64,000 nucleotides of DNA, from positions 744,001 through 808,000 of the forward strand of contig JACGCK010000004.1 in assembly GCA_014925825.1 (NCBI GenBank). The letters are read 5' to 3'. Positions within the stretch are counted from its first letter, which is position 1. Each line of letters starts with the position of its first letter. Made by a program: the position numbers and the translations under genes. Of the stretch, positions 34,871 to 47,192 are shown one piece after another. The notes under the pieces were generated by a model. It was not told where the DNA came from and did no database searches. It worked only from the letters and a program-made list of their open reading frames with translations. The DNA comes from Pholiota molesta (Eukaryota > Basidiomycota > Agaricomycetes > Agaricales > Strophariaceae).

Positions 34871-35393
34871 ATGGCCGCCCTCGCCACCCTCCTCAGGTCA
34901 AGTACGTATCCCTCCCGCTCACCAGTCGCCCCGCTCACCGTCCCCCACAGCGGCACCCTGGCGCGCAGCCGCGGCGCGTAGCGTCCACACCGGCGCCGTC
35001 GTGCCCGACTCGACCACCGCCGCCCTCAGCCTCATCCGCTCCCAGCCCTCAAAATACGTCGTCGCATCCTTTGTCGGCCGCAAGTACATCCTCACCCCGC
35101 GCGACCTCCTCACCGTGCCCCACATCCGCGACGTCAAGGTCGGCGACGTCCTCGTCCTCGACCAAATACACGAGCTCGGGTCACGCGAATATACCCTCCG
35201 TGGGAATCCCGTCATCCCCCCAGGCAAGGTCTCCGTCGAGGCCACCGTAGTCGAGCACACCAAGGGCAGGATGGAATATATCTTCAAGAAGAAGCGCAGA
35301 AAGGGTTACAGGAAGACCATTCAACATAAGCAGCCTTATACACGTCTCAGGATAGGCGACATTGACATTCCTGTCGACCAGCCTTCTTCATAG
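34871..35393 (+). CDS. Mitochondrial large ribosomal subunit protein bL21m
   Basis: The counterpart of bacterial L21 and yeast Mrpl49, which binds 23S-type rRNA. The start at 34871 gives MAALATLLRS; one intron (GTACGTATCC...CCCACAG) is spliced to TAPWRAAAARSVHTGAVVP, an Arg/Ala presequence. The L21 core is YVVASFVGRKYILTPRDLLT, VKVGDVLVLDQIHELGSREY, PGKVSVEATVVEHTKG and KKKRRKGYRKTIQHKQPYTR, with the basic GYR-K-x-HKQ signature. About 157 residues. It ends 63 bp from the convergent PRP40 stop. Confidence 0.95.
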
Positions 35394-35456
35394 TTATTTT
35401 TGTATCATCATAATTTTTTCTACTCGCATGGATGCACAGTCGTACTCGTAATACCA

Positions 35457-38400
35457 TTATATTTCCCCCTCCTCGGGAGTCTCTTCTCGAGCAGAATCCT
35501 GCCTCTTGTCCACCTCCATCGCTTCAGGTTCGTCGTAGCGTGCTCTCTAAAAGCAATGGCGCAAGATAGTTAGTATACAGCAAAAAGTACAGAATGTGAT
35601 GCACACACCTTTTCTGCGCGATCACTTGGGCCTTTGTCCTCTGGTTCACGCTTTTCCCGGATGTCATCCTTGTAGATGGAATTGCTACGCGCCCTGTCAG
35701 AGGCTTTGGGGGTTGACGGACTCGAACCACGCTCGCCGCGCGAGAGTCTGCGCTCCTTCTCCTTTGGAGCGTCCTTATCCTTCTTCCTGTCGTCCCTATC
35801 GCTGTCTCGGTGATATTTCGACGACCGGTACCCATCCCGGTCCTTCTCCCGGTCATAGTCGCGACTGTGTCGGTGGTCGCCGTCATAGTCATCGTACCGA
35901 TGATGATGTCGCGAGCCCCGGGCGCCACGGTCGTAGTCCTTGCCTCGTTCTCTATCTTTATCGCGATGCGAGTCCCGGTCGCGTTTATCTCGATCTCCAC
36001 GGTCGCGGTCGCGCTCCTTCTCTCTGTCGACGCGGTCGCGGTCGTCGTCTCGCTCGCGGGTAGGTTCCTTTCGCTTTCTACTCGTCGTCGAACCACCATC
36101 GTCCGATCCCACCTCGCGCATCCGTTCCTATGACAAGTTAAGGAGGGAAGTTCTGGTGAAGATGAGTATGCTTACCTTCTGCCTCTTGACATACTTTGAG
36201 AACGCAGCGCGTCTGCCTTCTTCATCTTCCAACGCTTTGTACTCTGGCAGATGTTCAATTAAAGGGACGACCTTTTTGAAATGTTATTAAGTATTATCGC
36301 ATGAACATAATTTTCTGAAAACTCACGTCTTCGTATTTCATGGTGATGTCGAGTGGTTCAGGCAACTTCTTGATAGCATATCGCAAGTCATCTTGCAAAT
36401 GGCGCTGCTTCCGTTCATTTCTTCGTTTCTCTTCGGCCTGCTTCTTGTATGCATTATCGTGGAGCTATAATCACACTTAGTCAACAACGACATGCATCTA
36501 GATCAAGTAAAGCTCACCGTCTTGAACACAAGCCGAAGCTCTTCGTCCGACAGCACCTCCAAAGCAGAGTCGGCCTGCACGTTGACAACAGCCGCGAAAT
36601 CTGCCCATGTCGTCTCAGGCGTGACGCTGAAAGGTTTGTGGGCGACATCCATCGCGTCGTCGGCCTTGTCCTCCTCTGGCTCAGTCAGCTTCGCATTGTG
36701 GCGCTTGATAGCGTCCTCGACGACGCTGACTTTGGCGTCGAGCTTCTGGTCCAACACGTCGACTGCATCCCAGAAAAGTTCGAGGGGGTTGGATCCGGGG
36801 TTGCCGAGCATGTCGAGGTAGCGCTCGTCATCGCGGAAGAGAGGGTACACTTCTTTCCACTTGGTACGCGCCTTCAAAGCGCCGGACTCGATCAGTTCAT
36901 GGAGAACGGCCTAAATCATATACATATTCAGCATACTGTTTGGCAAATATTGGTGAAATTTACCTTGAATGCCTCGCGTGCCTTGCGCTCCTTTCTTGTC
37001 TTCTCAACCTGGGCCCTCCTTGCTTGTTCCTCGTATTCTCGCTCACGAACTCGGCTGTAATCCTCAAAGGCCAAAAGGATATCCAATGTGGGCAATTTGC
37101 GAAGTTCCGCATCCGATTGCCATTCCTCGGAATCGAGAAGGAGGTCGCGGGCTGTTCGCCACTTTGTAACCACATTCACATCGAGCTGTTTGAAAAGCGC
37201 AACGACCTTGGATACACTTCTCGACCGTGCAGCACGCGTTTCAGCCTACAGACAAAATGTAAACAAACAGCATACATTCATAGACTTGTTCACGCACCAC
37301 TTCGCGCTCCTTGAGCTCGGAAACATATTCGTCAAAAATGAGTCTGCGTTCGGCCTCTATTTTCGCTTGCTGCCAAATTGGGTGTTGCGAGAAAAGCCTG
37401 TCTGCAGTAGGGAAAGTGGTATAGTGGAAAACATTGGGGTTGCCCTTGAGCATGTTTCTGATAGCTGGACGCAACTTTGCTAGCCTCGCTTCCCTTTCCT
37501 CCTGCTCTTTGATTCTGAGCCCGTTGGTGAACTATATCGAATGCGATGTTTAGATCACCAGAAAAAAAAACGAATTATAAGCTGGCGTACCTTCTCCCAA
37601 CAGGCCTTCTTCTCCGCAAGAGTATTGAGAGCTTTGTACAACGGATCAGTGATAATAGCACGCATCGTCTGGTCCCATGTCCAATTTGCATCCACCCCTG
37701 CCTTTCTCAACAAATGCACGAAAGCCTTTTCTCCTTCTTCCACTGTCATGAAACCGTTGTGTGGGATGACGGGATCGTCCGGGAGGTTGGGGCGAGCTGG
37801 CAAAACGCTGGTTGCAGCCAGTGGTAAGGCGCCAGTGTGGGCGCCAACGGCAAGATTTGCACCGTTCTGCTGGCTAGGCTGAGAAGCGGACGACGATGAG
37901 GACGGGTCAGCACCTCCCATGGGGACGATTCCACCTTGTATTGCTCCTTTAACAGGAGTGAATCCTGGCGCCGCGGCAATTGTTCGCGGGGCGGCTCTGC
38001 AAAACCCACGAAATCAGCCTGAAGAAAGTGTGTAGGATGGGAGCACTTACGCTGCTGGAGGTTCCTGCTTCTCTTTTTCGACCTTCTCAAGCACTAGGAG
38101 TAGCTCATCGGGCATATCCCATTTCGACTCCTTGGTCTCTGTCTATAATGCATGCTTAGCAAAGCCTTGGGGCAGTTAGAGTATGAATTTACATTGTAAT
38201 AGTATTTTCGACCGCCAGAGAAATATTCTTTCCATTTCGTTTGGTTGAGAGCTCGCTGTAACATTGGCATAAGGTCGTGCAATCATACAAAAACGCATAA
38301 GCGCCATACCTCAAATGGGGTTTTGAGTTCTAAATCCAACGGGTCAGCGTACGATAGATGATGTATTCCAGAACTACGCACCATCTGGCTTTTCCCAAAC

Positions 38401-38531
38401 ACTTTGTTTTGTTCCAGTGTTGAACCAATATGTTCGGCCCTCTGGATTGCGATGTTCGGTCTGAGAGATGCAGTCGTGAGTTTTCTTGATGCAACTCAGG
38501 GAGATCGGTTGTCACGTACCCAGACGTTCAT
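35457..38531 (-). CDS. PRP40: U1 snRNP splicing factor PRP40 (WW and FF domains)
   Basis: Prp40 bridges the 5' splice site and branch point and binds the RNA polymerase II tail. The start at 38531 gives MNVW, and after an intron [27 protein letters not shown] domain 1. WW 2 is [14 protein letters not shown]...W.MPDEL. Then come FF repeats: [55 protein letters not shown], and [20 protein letters not shown]. The C-terminus, from about 36120 to the stop at 35457, is very rich in RD/RE/KD dipeptides (for example [20 protein letters not shown]), as in splicing-speckle proteins. It ends in EETPEEGEI. More than ten small exons; about 790 residues. Confidence 0.93.
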
Positions 38532-39321
38532 GGCTGCAGAATGGCAGTTACCTGTATAGGAGGAAGGTGAATCAGAGCCGAAGGTTTCTATCGAGCTAGC
38601 TAACACGACGAACCGGTCAATATGAAAGAAACGGAAGCATGACAGCTTGAGCAATATTCTTGTGAAGTCATTTCAAAGTCCGCTTAGGCTTGACCTTATT
38701 AGGATTTTACTATTCTAGGGACTTGTTCACCAACTTTCATGAGTCCTGACCCTGGCCTGAACCTACTTATTATGAATTGATTATTTACGCCAAGAAACAG
38801 CTTCCATAGGCTAGTTTCCAATGGTCCATATCCCAAATTTTCGTGACCATGTGTATGGAATCATATCGACAAGCGTACGAACGCAGCGATCTTGAGAGTA
38901 TGTAGCTAGGTTTGATCAGATCCAATAAATTTTATCCTCTTGAAGAATACCAAAAATACATTCGCGACAGACGACCATTATTATCTTATATTTAAGCAGC
39001 TCATCCCGATTGCATCCCGAGGCCAATTTCCTTTGATGATTGACAAAAGAACAAGATTCGGACCAACCTCGAGCTCTGCTGGTATGGCTCAATATAGCAA
39101 AAAGCGTCTCGGTCAAGAAGAATGGATGCCCAATGCACTTGTGTTTGAATCTAGATTGTGTTGCTACGAAAAGACAAGTTTTGTTGCGGCCTCATATGTC
39201 CACGTTGACTCGGAAACCTTACATAAGGCAGAGAGAATGCGATGTCATTGTAGGGACGCGTCGAGAGTAAGAAGCGACACCACCACTACCACCATCCCAT
39301 CTTATAATCTCTATATCTAGT
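38532..39321. other. Divergent intergenic region, PRP40 / 474-residue gene
   Basis: About 790 bp between divergent starts. It should hold both promoters. Open frames on the plus strand at 38940-39320 run straight up to the next gene and do not look like protein. Short CCACCACTACCACCATC repeats lie at about 39281-39298, just before the ATG. Confidence 0.35.
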
Positions 39322-40746
39322 ATGCCTCACTATACCCCTTCTGACGATGTCTTTGTCTCTAATTCCCACTTCCTGGCGCCGTCTGCCCCCTCTCTGCACA
39401 AGTCACCATCGCGACACAACCTAAGTGCCCGCCGTTCCAGCGCGTCGCTTCGCCCCTCAAGCTTAGCCCATTCGCTCGACGATGAATCGTCGAATGGGAG
39501 ACACCATTCACTGGCACACGAGCTTGCAGTGGCTCTGATGCCGGAGCCCAGCGCCGGGTCGAAGCTACTAGCGGAAGAGTTTGGCATCGAGTTCGACGAA
39601 GGTGCGGAAGGCATAGATGAGGCGTCAGATCAGCATGCACAACTCAGTGGGGAGCATTCTCTCGTTGACGATTCCGACATCCCGTCATTCGCTTCCGAGC
39701 TTGCAGCTTCTACCGGCGATGCGTTATTTCATGATCTTCCACCTGATACCCAAGTCAGCGAAGTTGGTGAACCCTTGGAGGTGCATGAATACGATCCCGT
39801 CTTCCATACCCCTACTATTTCTCGGAAGAAAGCCCCGGAAAAGAAGCCTGAGCAAGACGCAATGGAGGTTCTGGCTCAAGATTTAGAATCAACAGATAAA
39901 TTCCTCAATCACCTTCGCACACTCGACATAGAAGCCGGCTCTTCATCACAACCAACACTAGAAAGATTAGCATCAGACGTGATTCGACGCATAAACACGA
40001 CAGTGAGGGATAGAGAAACCCATGTTCGCGCATTGCTGGAATACGAAAGGGAATTCAGGAAGATCGCAGGCGAAGTGGGAGGCGGTGATGTTTTGGGCCA
40101 ACTGGATGAACTGGAACACGTCGGAGATCTGCTAGATGCGCCATCAAGACCAGGAGTTGAACACTCAAGGCCAGGACCTGGAATCCTAGAAGTCCTCGAC
40201 GAAGAACCCAGATCTCCCACCGTCCGACATCACTTACAGGCTTCAGACTGGGAACTTGATCCTGACAGGCATCTTGGAGATGAAGACGAGGTATCAGAAC
40301 CCCCAACTTCCCCTCTAAAGGACTCCTTCCTTCAGCCGCCCATCACAGTTGGCCCAGTCACACCAGCAAGCACCATTCCGCAACTCAATCATCTGCGCTC
40401 TTTCACTACGTCACTCGTTTCTTCTTTGTCTACTATCTCAGAACAAGCGCAGGTTAATGGCGCTGCAACAACAGAAGCTGGCAGAAAAATTCGGGCACTG
40501 AAGAACAAGCTGGGTGGATGGCGGACAGAATGGGACAGCGCTGAGCGAAGCCGCATAAAAATTGAAAGATGGGAAGCAGGAATCGTCGAAGGAGATACTC
40601 CTGATCCAAACACAACTCCCATGTCACCAACGCGAGCAACGTCGAAACGAATAGACGGTAGAACCGTCGTACAAGAGCACCTGCGAGCGTTTGAGTTGGC
40701 ACTGGCGGATGCAGCTCTGAAGACACAAGCCATCATGGCTCGGTGA
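39322..40746 (+). CDS. Uncharacterised 474-residue coiled-coil protein
   Basis: I do not recognise this protein. It is a single exon from MPHYTPSDDVFVSNSHFLAP to the stop at 40746. The N-terminus is Ser/Pro-rich and basic (SLHKSPSRHNLSARRSS), then acidic. A helical block follows: AMEVLAQDLESTDKFLNHLR, LERLASDVIRRINTTVRDRE, HVRALLEYEREFRKIAGEVG. The C-terminal third has two helices (LNHLRSFTTSLVSSLSTISE, AGRKIRALKNKLGGWRTEWD) and ends AFELALADAALKTQAIMAR. Codon use and an undisturbed frame argue that it is real. It has no signal peptide or membrane segment. A cytoskeletal or spindle-pole role would fit the coiled coils but is a guess. Confidence 0.8.
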   Translation: MPHYTPSDDVFVSNSHFLAPSAPSLHKSPSRHNLSARRSSASLRPSSLAHSLDDESSNGRHHSLAHELAVALMPEPSAGSKLLAEEFGIEFDEGAEGIDEASDQHAQLSGEHSLVDDSDIPSFASELAASTGDALFHDLPPDTQVSEVGEPLEVHEYDPVFHTPTISRKKAPEKKPEQDAMEVLAQDLESTDKFLNHLRTLDIEAGSSSQPTLERLASDVIRRINTTVRDRETHVRALLEYEREFRKIAGEVGGGDVLGQLDELEHVGDLLDAPSRPGVEHSRPGPGILEVLDEEPRSPTVRHHLQASDWELDPDRHLGDEDEVSEPPTSPLKDSFLQPPITVGPVTPASTIPQLNHLRSFTTSLVSSLSTISEQAQVNGAATTEAGRKIRALKNKLGGWRTEWDSAERSRIKIERWEAGIVEGDTPDPNTTPMSPTRATSKRIDGRTVVQEHLRAFELALADAALKTQAIMAR

Positions 40747-40922
40747 GCCATTGCCATATTACATTTTATTTGTTCCAGTCTATCTCCAGCATGACTAGCA
40801 ATTTTTTTGCATTATGTCTATAACATATTGGCCTATTAGTTTGCCATAATGTACGATACTCTGGGATACAAGCCTAGAAGGAGATGACTCAATACCCATC
40901 CAAATTGCTATCCTCCGTTTAC

Positions 40923-43900
40923 CTATCCTTTGTATTTGAACCTGAAGTAGATTAGCACTCATCATTGTTTTCATACCGTCGAAAGATCTTACCAGTTCGT
41001 TCTAGTGGGAAAGAATGTCAGGAATACGCATGAATAAATAGAAACGTGTGCCTTACCTTGCGTCGACAGCCTCTTTACGGACAGCTCGCTTGGGATCGTC
41101 CAGGACAATAGCCAATTCTCGCAAAATGGTAGGCTTGTAGGGATGGAGAACATCATATCGCACAATACTAGGTAGGACTCCCAAGTAACGAAGCGCAGAG
41201 ATGCGGACCTTCTAATGTTTCAAGCAGAGTCAGCAACCATACGAGCAATGAGCAAGATAACTTACAGTCGACGTCATGTTTCCGACCTTGCTATTCTTCA
41301 GCATGGAGTTCACGAGGGTGACACTGTGCTCTGATACCAGACTCTTCTCTGGAGTTTCTCCTTCTGCCGCTGCTAGGAAGGTATCAATAACGTTGCTTCG
41401 AATATCGGCGTCTGGTAGATCTAGACCCCGCAAGAGCAGTGGTATAAGCTATTTGATTTGCGTAAGACGTCATAAGATTTCGGATGTTCAAGAGACTCAC
41501 CACAGGCATCTGGTGGACATAAGCACCACGCGGGATAACTTTGATAAGTGAAGTCAAAGCTACAAGGGAAGCAGTCTGCTTTATTGGATCTGGAAATTTT
41601 GTTCAGAGAAGTTCGTCGATTTGAATGCAGAAAGGTGAACCCACCGTCATTGTCCTTTGCAAAATTGATGAGTTGGGGCAGAACTACGCCAACGTATTTT
41701 TGCACAAAAAGAACCTGTAATTTATTGTTAAACAATTACTTGAATTAAGTGCAACATATTCTACCTTGATCTCGGCATGATTTGCTTTTGTAAGAACCGT
41801 GTCTGAAGAAGCGATTTCTCCGATCGCTTTTGCAGCTTCCCATCCAATGTCTCTGTCACCGAATGCAGAATACAGTCGTTCACTGAATGACATGGCCAGC
41901 GGATGCTTGCGAACCAGCAATGCCTTTGAGATCTGGTAACAACGACTGTCATGGGAGTGATGATCAGGATAAGTATACCATACGTACCCAAATCCAAGAT
42001 TTTATTGCCCATATCCGCCTCTCTATAGGAAGATCTTGGCTTGAGATATCTCTACTCCAAAACGTATTCAGTTTGTCATTCAAAAACGGTGACAATTCTG
42101 AAAATACAAGATGAGTAGGGCTTAGATGCATTGCATCTGACCGACTTACCGTCAACATGTCGGTTTAGAATGGAAGCAATGACGTGCAAAGCTGAGTACC
42201 GTTGTAAATCGTTATCCGCGACATCGAGAACCCATTTGAGGAGCATGTCTAGGAATTCTCCCACATTTCCCAGAGAAAGTGAAACCTATACGAACATCAA
42301 TTATAACATATTATTTGCTAAAGCAAAGCACCTAACCTCCTTGTGAAGAGCAATTATGGCCGCAGCTAATAATGCGATGCAATTTCGTTCGCTAGGAGCG
42401 CTCGTTGTCTTGAAACAATGTCAACATCATACCAATAGAAAGGAATCTGACATACATTGAAGAGTGAAAGCTCCTTATTGTTGACTACTTTCTGGAAGCC
42501 CTGAGCAATGTCCACAACGTTTCCGGTGGTAACGGCTTTGGATACTCCGATAGAATAAGATTGTTGTCTCTGAACAGGGAGAGACTGAACAACCAGGGTG
42601 ATGATTTCCGCTGCGACTTGAATCAACCGAGGGTCCGTTGCAACCATCGGTCGCTCATTCGCCAAAAGCGCGGATGTCACGAAGAGGTTAAAGATGCTAG
42701 GCACTAAACGATCGATATATTTCGGGATGTCGGGATGCTTTTGCTTTACTTTGGTTGACAATGCGTTAGCAAGCGTCTTGAGGATCATATGAGCATATGC
42801 CGCAGTTGGTTCTGGGTCTTCAGATACAACTTGCGCCTGCTCCGATGAAGGGAAGCACAGGAGATCCAACTTGGTCGTTAGCCTGATAACAAGGCTCTCG
42901 AAAAGTTCTTGCTGAACGCAAAGAGTCTGAAGTGCAGACAATGTTTGCCACATTTTGGCTCTCTCGGACGCGGAAGCACGTAATGGCGCTTGATCAGGTA
43001 GTGAGCTGGAAAGTAGGGGAAGCGTTTGTTCAGCAACATGGCGAGGCGCATATTCGCTGATAGTTGACAGAACCTCCAAAACATCATTACTGAGTGGATA
43101 ATTTCAGTTGAAATGTATTCGATACAATTAAAAAACCAACCTTGCGTCGTCGAATTCGTCTGTATTCCCTTCAATAATCTGATCAACGTTGTGCACAATA
43201 AACCCAAGCTCTTCGTCCAGAAGTAAATTTCGCGTAGACGTCATAGCTTTTAGCCCTGCTAATGCCATATTACGCGTAGTTGCTGATGTCAAACCAACGC
43301 TCAATACGCCCAATACGTCGTCTTTATATAGCATCAGAGGAGATTCCGCTTCTGAAGGAGGTGCCTTTCCGGAGGGCATCGAATCTCGAGCTGCACTTAT
43401 AAGTTCGGCAAGCAAAACGAGCGTAGCGGGGCGTGACGATATTTCATCGGGATTGTGGAAAAGACGAACGAGGTGAGAGACGGCTTGTGAGATTGTATAT
43501 CGTGCAATGGAAGCTAAAAGTCAATGGTTAGCCAATGATCCCTCCGATCATTATTGCAAGACCGACGAGTAGTTGACATGAAGGCGCAAAGAATCTTTGT
43601 AGCTGGACGCGCTTGACTTTTTTCGGGTTCCTTTAAAATTTGTATGCATTCTTCACATGCATCTCTAGCAAGGCCTTGTACATCTTCGTTCGATTCTACT
43701 GCTGCTTCTTCATCTGTATAGATTGTCTTGACCAGGACCTGAGTTGTTTTGAGAGCCTCCTCTTCTGTCTCTGGGTCGACAGGTTGGAAGATCTACAGAC
43801 AACAGCATTTAATCTCCAATACGGATTTAAACATAAGGTACGCACCTCCAGCTTTAAGGCGTTCCACAGTTTGCGAGCTGAAACTCGTGCCAAAGCTGAT

Positions 43901-45024
43901 CCATATACTGGAAGGCATACCGCCATAGTCTGAAGTGTGTCTTTCTAAAAATACATAGAGACCTAAGTGATATCGCCTAATGGTGTTCCAGCAAACATAC
44001 CTTAGTAACACGGGAGCCAGCAGATATTTTCTCCAAAAATACTGGAATTGCCAATGATCCAAATGCTGGCGTCGCTGCAAGAGAACCTCTGGAAAAAAAT
44101 TCGATACATATGGACTGAGAGAGAAATATCACATACCGAAGGGCCATCCTCAAGTCAACAGTGGTAATGCCATATTTGTCATTTGGAGGTGGTCGGAAGG
44201 TGATTGGAAAATAACAAAAGAGGATGTTGAACATGCCCTTTAAGATTGTTAATAAATAGAATGGAATACGGTTCTTCTTCCTTACTTCGACATGCTCGGA
44301 GATATTGAATTCGATTAGAATGACTCGAGCTATTGCAAAAGCTACCATCAAATTTCTTGGATCCTTCTCCCCTTCCGCAAGGTTGATATATCCAACAATA
44401 AACCGAGAACCCATGGATTTGAGAACTAACATACTTTAATGCCTAGTCAACAGAGACGTTTTGAGCGGGACATACCGTCGCGATGGAAAGCCATTAGAGA
44501 GTCAATGATCGAGAAGACCTTGAATCTGACGTCCTGTACAATTGCCTTCATCTTAACATGGTCGAAGAGTCTATGAGCCATAGGAGTAAATCCCAACATC
44601 ATATGAATCTTATATATAGAGACTTACCCTTCAATTATGACATTGACTTCGGCAGGACTCAATAGCGGAAGTGACGCGAGACTCGCAAGACCTCCCAATG
44701 CTGCTTTGATTGTCACTATGTCATCCAGCTTTCCAGCGAAGAAGGAAGTGAGAACTCTAGCTAAGAGACATTGAAAACGTCGTTCACATATGCAAGATAA
44801 ATTAGGATATACCGGATTGACGATTCAACTTTTCTTTGGGACACCGTGCAACAACCAGCGATAGGAAGTCCACACCTGCGATGATTAGAACACTTAAGAT
44901 AACAATTTGTCGCATTCCTTGACCTACCTTTTTGAAGCACATCACTTTCTTCAGCCGTGAGGTATTCTCCAAGCGCTTTTACGACATTGATTAGATTCGT
45001 GCGGTCCTCGGAGATGTCTGCCAT
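40923..45024 (-). CDS. MMS19: MMS19/Met18 HEAT-repeat protein (cytosolic Fe-S targeting)
   Basis: MMS19 is a scaffold of the CIA targeting complex, which hands Fe-S clusters to XPD, polymerases and helicases. The start at 45024 gives MADISEDRTNLINVVKALGE. Typical N-terminal blocks follow: GVDFLSLVVARCPKEKLNRQ, VRVLTSFFAGKLDDIVTIKA, MKAIVQDVRFKVFSIIDSLM and GYINLAEGEKDPRNLMVAF. HEAT repeats fill the middle. The C-terminus holds the conserved NVIDTFLAAAEGE, RISALRYLGVLPSIVRYDVL, HPYKPTILRELAIVLDDPKR and RKEAVDARTNW|FKYKG. The last exon is just 19 bp (40923-40941), reached by an intron GTAAGATC...GCTAATCTACTTCAG. About 20 exons, roughly 1040 residues. No frame breaks were found in this gene. Confidence 0.92.
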
Positions 45025-45422
45025 TATTGAAGTTCAATTCTTGCATCATGGTTTCGAGGCGAGTTCAGAGCATGCCTAAGACGACTTGGTCTAGTTCCTC
45101 ATCCCGGCCAGATGCCATCCAAGTTTGAACCAGCCTTTGAGTCGACTCCATATCTGAAGCCTTCTCGGAATGAATAGTCCTGGAAGTTGTGCGATCCGAT
45201 AAAATTCAGAGTCAGATAAAAAGTAGAGGAGAGTTGGGGTTGAACGGGTTGAACGGACCGCGACGCGGGTCCCACTTTTGAACACGTGAACTGTTTCTCT
45301 TCATTCAAGCTGTTCTTTTGGGACTGGAATAAACTCTCTCTCTGGCCTCTTACCAAAAGGTTGGCATACTTCAGGTCTCTTTCCGAAGGTGCTTGCTTAA
45401 GACTGAAGTCTTTGGCTGGTCC
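45025..45422. promoter_or_regulatory. Divergent promoter region (MMS19/NDUFAF7)
   Basis: 398 bp between two divergent start codons, with no coding signal. It contains CACGTG (about 45284-45289, in gaacacgtgaac) and cgacgcgggtccc. Confidence 0.4.
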
Positions 45423-47153
45423 ATGACATTGTCGGGCGCTCATGCGACCCGATGGCTGCTGAACACGCGACTCTGTCGGCCTCCTCGAAGACTCTTTTCC
45501 TCCAGTTCCTCGACGCTCACCAAGGTTCCAAACAAAAAGCTCAACCCAAATGAACCGAAGGACAAATGGAATTACAATTCCAATCCATTTGATGGCAAGA
45601 TCGGTGATGAGCACAAGAAGCTCCGTCTCGTTAACGCGAATCAATTAGAGAAGGAGAAAAAACCTCCACACGGCGTCAAGATGTTGGTTCGCGATTTTAT
45701 AGAGGATTCTCTGTACAATCCAAACTATGGATACTTTCCAAAACAGGCTACTATATTTAATGCGCAGGAGACTACTTTTGACTTCACAAGTCTCCGTGAC
45801 TCGGCGGAATTTCAAGAGGAAGTTGCAGCAAAATACGCAGCTTATGGTGCGGACAAGTTCGACGGACCTGGTCGACAATTGTGGCATACGCCTACAGAAC
45901 TCTTTAAGGTGTGTTCTCTTCTTGTATGGAGATTTTAAACGTTCAGAAACTGATTGTCGACTAGCCATGGTATGGCCGTGCTATTGGGCGATGTCTTGTT
46001 TCCGAATATCTATTGAAATATTTCCCATATGAAGACTTCGTTATCTACGAGATTGGAGCTGGGAATGGAACACTTGCAATGGACATACTCAACCTTCTTC
46101 AAGAAGAATACCCCGATGTCTATGAGCGCACACGTTACAACATCATAGAGATCAGCAGTAGTTTGGTCAAGATCCAGAAGAAGAAATTGGGAAGAGCACA
46201 TCCATGTGTCAATATAACACACAAAAGCATATTTCACTGGGATACCACAGAACCTGCTCCTTGTTTTTTCGTGGCCATGGAGGTAGTTGTGAGTGATGTT
46301 ATATAGGCGGGTCCTTGACTATGACTTACTCTGGTGTTGTCAATTTAGGACAATTTTGCCCATGATATCGTGCGGTATGATTTGCAAACCTTGAAACCAT
46401 ATCAAGGTTATGTCACTATCGACAAAAATGGAGATTTCGATACTGTTTACACTCCCGTTACGGATCCGCTAATCGCATCTTTTCTTCATACACGACGAAG
46501 ACTCCGTCACGCGCCACCGATTAACAAGGCTCTTTTAATTCTGCAGCGCTCAGGAATTTATATACAAAGATGCCCTTTGCGCCTAATTTATCAGCGACAG
46601 AATATGCTCCAACGCGTCTTCTAAACCTCCTGCGGACTCTGCGGAATTATTTCCCTCGGCATCGACTTCTCCTTTCCGATTTCTCTTCATTGCCAGATAC
46701 AGTCGAGGGTGTCAATGCACCTGTCGTCCAAACACGGTTCCAAAACACCACAGTGCCATGTACCACGCTTCTCGTGAAACAAGGATATTTGACATCTTTT
46801 TCCCGACTGATTTCCAACGTCTGCGCGATATGTACGAATGGATCCTGGCCCAGCCTTTGGATTGGACGTCTCCTACAGGCGACTCTAATGATGGACGAAA
46901 TACACCACTCATGTCCACAGCTTCTTCCTTCACCCTTGGTTCTCAATTCTTCTCATCATATCAGCCTCCAACACGAAGAAAACCAATCGACGGTATGACA
47001 TCTGCCAGCGGGTTACCGGTCGGAGAACGGAAGAGTAGTGTGTTTTCGCATTCCCAATTCTTGGAGACATATGCTGAACTGGACAAAACGCGGCTACGCA
47101 ATGGCGAAAATCCGATGCTGGATTTCTATAAGAATGTCAAATTCTTATTTTGA
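45423..47153 (+). CDS. Mitochondrial arginine methyltransferase NDUFAF7 (MidA family), two frame breaks
   Basis: NDUFAF7 dimethylates an arginine of a complex I subunit early in assembly. The start at 45423 gives MTLSGAHATRWLLNTRLCRP...RRLFSSSSS, a presequence. MidA-type blocks are KMLVRDFIEDSLYNPNYGYF, LWHTPTELFKPWYGRAIGRC, the SAM loop YEIGAGNGTLAMDIL, NIIEISSSLVKIQ and VAMEVVDNFAHDIV. The C-terminal part has MPFAPNLSATEYAPTRLLNL and RNYFPRHRLLLSDFSSLPDT. Two breaks interrupt it: one near 46537-46538 (TTTTAATTC; one extra A joins NKALL to NSAALRNLYTK) and one near 46788-46790 (ATATTTGAC; one extra T joins KQGY to FDIFFPTDFQRL). Both fit under-called runs. It ends at 47153, 39 bp from the convergent neighbour. 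Confidence 0.9.
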
Positions 47154-47192
47154 TACCATTTAGTTGCTCTAATCGGCCTCCAGTGACCATTC

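Noticed and set aside
35570..36121. Arg/Asp-rich frame as a separate RS-type splicing protein
   Set aside because: It is in phase with the last PRP40 exons and ends at the same conserved tail, so it is the PRP40 C-terminus.
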